Positions 3,934 to 5,148 of a DNA stretch of 5,148 nucleotides are shown piece after piece. The stretch's first letter is position 1; each line of letters starts with the position of its first letter. The notes under the pieces were generated by a model that had not been told where the DNA came from, did no database searches, and saw only the letters and a list, made by a program, of their open reading frames with translations. Position numbers and translations under genes: made by a program. This DNA is from an uncultured bacterium (GTDB lineage: Bacteria; Bacteroidota; Bacteroidia; CAILMK01). Location: the NCBI GenBank assembly GCA_903835275.1, contig CAILMK010000025.1, positions 1-5,148 of the forward strand, given 5' to 3'.

Positions 3934-5148
3934 ATGGCAGAGAAACAAGAAAATAAAAAGAAGAATATACAGGATGATCCTTTCGGGAATAGCCCTGATG
4001 GCGATAAAAGTAAAAAACCCAAGTTTAATTTTTACTGGGCTTACCTCGCACTGGGAATACTGTTTGTAGGTGCGTACTTTTTTTCACGTCCCGGCGGAGC
4101 GGATGAAATTACGAAGGACAAAGCTTTCCTGATGATCAAAAAAGGGGATGTTTCCAAGGTGGTTTTAGTGAATCAGAAAATTGCAGAAGTATACCTGAAT
4201 CCTGATGTCATTGATAGAAATCCTGAATATAAGGCACTGAAGGAAAAACCTCTTTTCAATGCAAAGGATGGACCGCAATATTATTTCCTCATATCGTCTC
4301 CCGATGTATTTGATAAGGACTATCATGCCGCTGTGGATGATCTTCTGAAACAGAATCCGAAGGCAATTGCACCTCCATATTCCAACGAAGAACGTGCGGA
4401 TACCTGGCGCTGGATGGCTGAATATGTCCTTCCTCTTATAGGGTTTATCGTGTTATGGATTTTCATCATGCGCCGTATGGGCGGTGGTGGTGGTCCCGGC
4501 GGACAGATATTCAATATAGGAAAAAGCCGCGCTACGCTTTTTGATAAGGACACAAAAGTGAACGTAACGTTCAAGGATGTTGCCGGATTGGAAGAAGCGA
4601 AAGTGGAGATCATGGAGATCGTGGATTTCCTCAAAAATCCCAAAAAATATACAGAACTCGGTGGTAAGATACCGAAAGGTGCTTTGTTGATCGGTCCTCC
4701 GGGAACAGGTAAGACCGTGCTTGCAAAAGCAGTTGCCGGCGAGGCGAATGTACCTTTCTTCTCACTATCAGGTTCTGATTTTGTGGAAATGTTTGTAGGG
4801 GTAGGCGCATCTCGTGTAAGGGATCTATTCCGCCAGGCAAAGGAAAAAGCACCGTGTATTATTTTTATAGATGAAATTGATGCTATAGGCCGTGCCCGTG
4901 GAAAGAATATGGTTCAGGGAGCTAATGATGAGCGTGAAAATACGCTTAACCAGTTGCTCACTGAAATGGATGGATTTACCACTAATTCAGGGGTAATCAT
5001 CCTTGCAGCCACCAACCGTCCTGACATTCTGGATAGTGCATTGATGCGTCCGGGACGTTTCGACAGGCAGATCAGTATTGATAAGCCTGACATCGTAGGA
5101 AGAGAAGCTATTTTCAAGGTGCATCTGCGCCCTATAAAAATTGATGTA
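3934..5148 (+). CDS. ftsH: ATP-dependent zinc metalloprotease FtsH, C-terminus outside window
   Basis: FtsH is the hexameric inner-membrane AAA+ protease that extracts and degrades misfolded membrane proteins and short-lived regulators. Visible here are 405 residues, running in frame to the right edge. A charged N-terminal tail (1-31) is followed by TM1 (about 33-50), a periplasmic domain (about 51-157) and TM2 (about 161-179), then the glycine-rich linker MGGGGGPGG (182-190). The AAA+ module begins with [13 protein letters not shown] (211-223). It shows Walker A GPPGTGKT (254-261), pore-loop FVG (287-289), Walker B IIFIDEID (309-316) and the second region of homology [20 protein letters not shown] (359-378), with arginine-finger candidates R372 and R375. 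The HEXXH zinc protease domain lies beyond the window, so proteolytic competence cannot be confirmed. The ATG at 3934 is preceded by an A-rich stretch in place of a Shine-Dalgarno site. No promoter is visible in the 18-nt gap after rsfS, so co-transcription is likely. Confidence 0.97.
   Translation, partial: MAEKQENKKKNIQDDPFGNSPDGDKSKKPKFNFYWAYLALGILFVGAYFFSRPGGADEITKDKAFLMIKKGDVSKVVLVNQKIAEVYLNPDVIDRNPEYKALKEKPLFNAKDGPQYYFLISSPDVFDKDYHAAVDDLLKQNPKAIAPPYSNEERADTWRWMAEYVLPLIGFIVLWIFIMRRMGGGGGPGGQIFNIGKSRATLFDKDTKVNVTFKDVAGLEEAKVEIMEIVDFLKNPKKYTELGGKIPKGALLIGPPGTGKTVLAKAVAGEANVPFFSLSGSDFVEMFVGVGASRVRDLFRQAKEKAPCIIFIDEIDAIGRARGKNMVQGANDERENTLNQLLTEMDGFTTNSGVIILAATNRPDILDSALMRPGRFDRQISIDKPDIVGREAIFKVHLRPIKIDV

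Noticed and set aside
4323..5117. Three minus-strand open frames (67-106 codons) inside ftsH
   Set aside because: They are antisense to the AAA+ module, whose Walker A, Walker B and SRH motifs make the plus strand the coding one.

Overview
The window looks like chromosomal DNA of a Bacteroidota member, most likely from the Chitinophagaceae/Sphingobacteriia side. Three things point there: rsfS directly followed by ftsH, promoter-like TAnnTTTG (-7) elements just upstream of genes, and A-rich leaders in place of clear Shine-Dalgarno sites. The protein sequences also read as Bacteroidota versions of their families. This placement is inferred from the sequence alone; no database search was run.

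Layout, left to right. (1) Positions 1-1028, minus strand: the N-terminal 342 residues of the alpha (NAD(H)-binding) subunit of proton-translocating NAD(P) transhydrogenase, cut by the left edge. (2) 1029-1309: a divergent intergenic region with a five-unit AAATCCG heptamer repeat, a 14-bp inverted repeat and a probable promoter for the next gene. (3) 1310-2194, plus strand: a lysophospholipid/lipid A acyltransferase of the LpxL/HtrB family. (4) 2195-2471: a repeat-rich spacer with a heptad-periodic tract that begins inside the end of the acyltransferase gene, a pair of 18-bp direct repeats each leading into a GC-rich hairpin, a third hairpin and a 14-bp GC palindrome. (5) 2472-3452: a membrane fatty acid desaturase with all three histidine boxes. 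(6) 3453-3537: a short spacer with a good TAnnTTTG promoter. (7) 3538-3915: ribosomal silencing factor RsfS. (8) 3934-5148: the membrane-bound AAA+ protease FtsH, cut by the right edge before its zinc-protease domain.

Functionally this is mostly a housekeeping region: redox cofactor balance (transhydrogenase), envelope lipid assembly and fluidity (acyltransferase, desaturase), and translation and membrane-protein quality control (RsfS, FtsH). Only rsfS-ftsH looks like an operon (17-18 nt gap). The acyltransferase and desaturase share a lipid theme but are separated by the repeat-rich spacer and are probably transcribed separately.

I found no new multi-gene system. The least ordinary content is non-coding: the heptad repeats on both sides of the acyltransferase gene, one of which supplies its last codons and stop, and the compound hairpin element between the acyltransferase and the desaturase.
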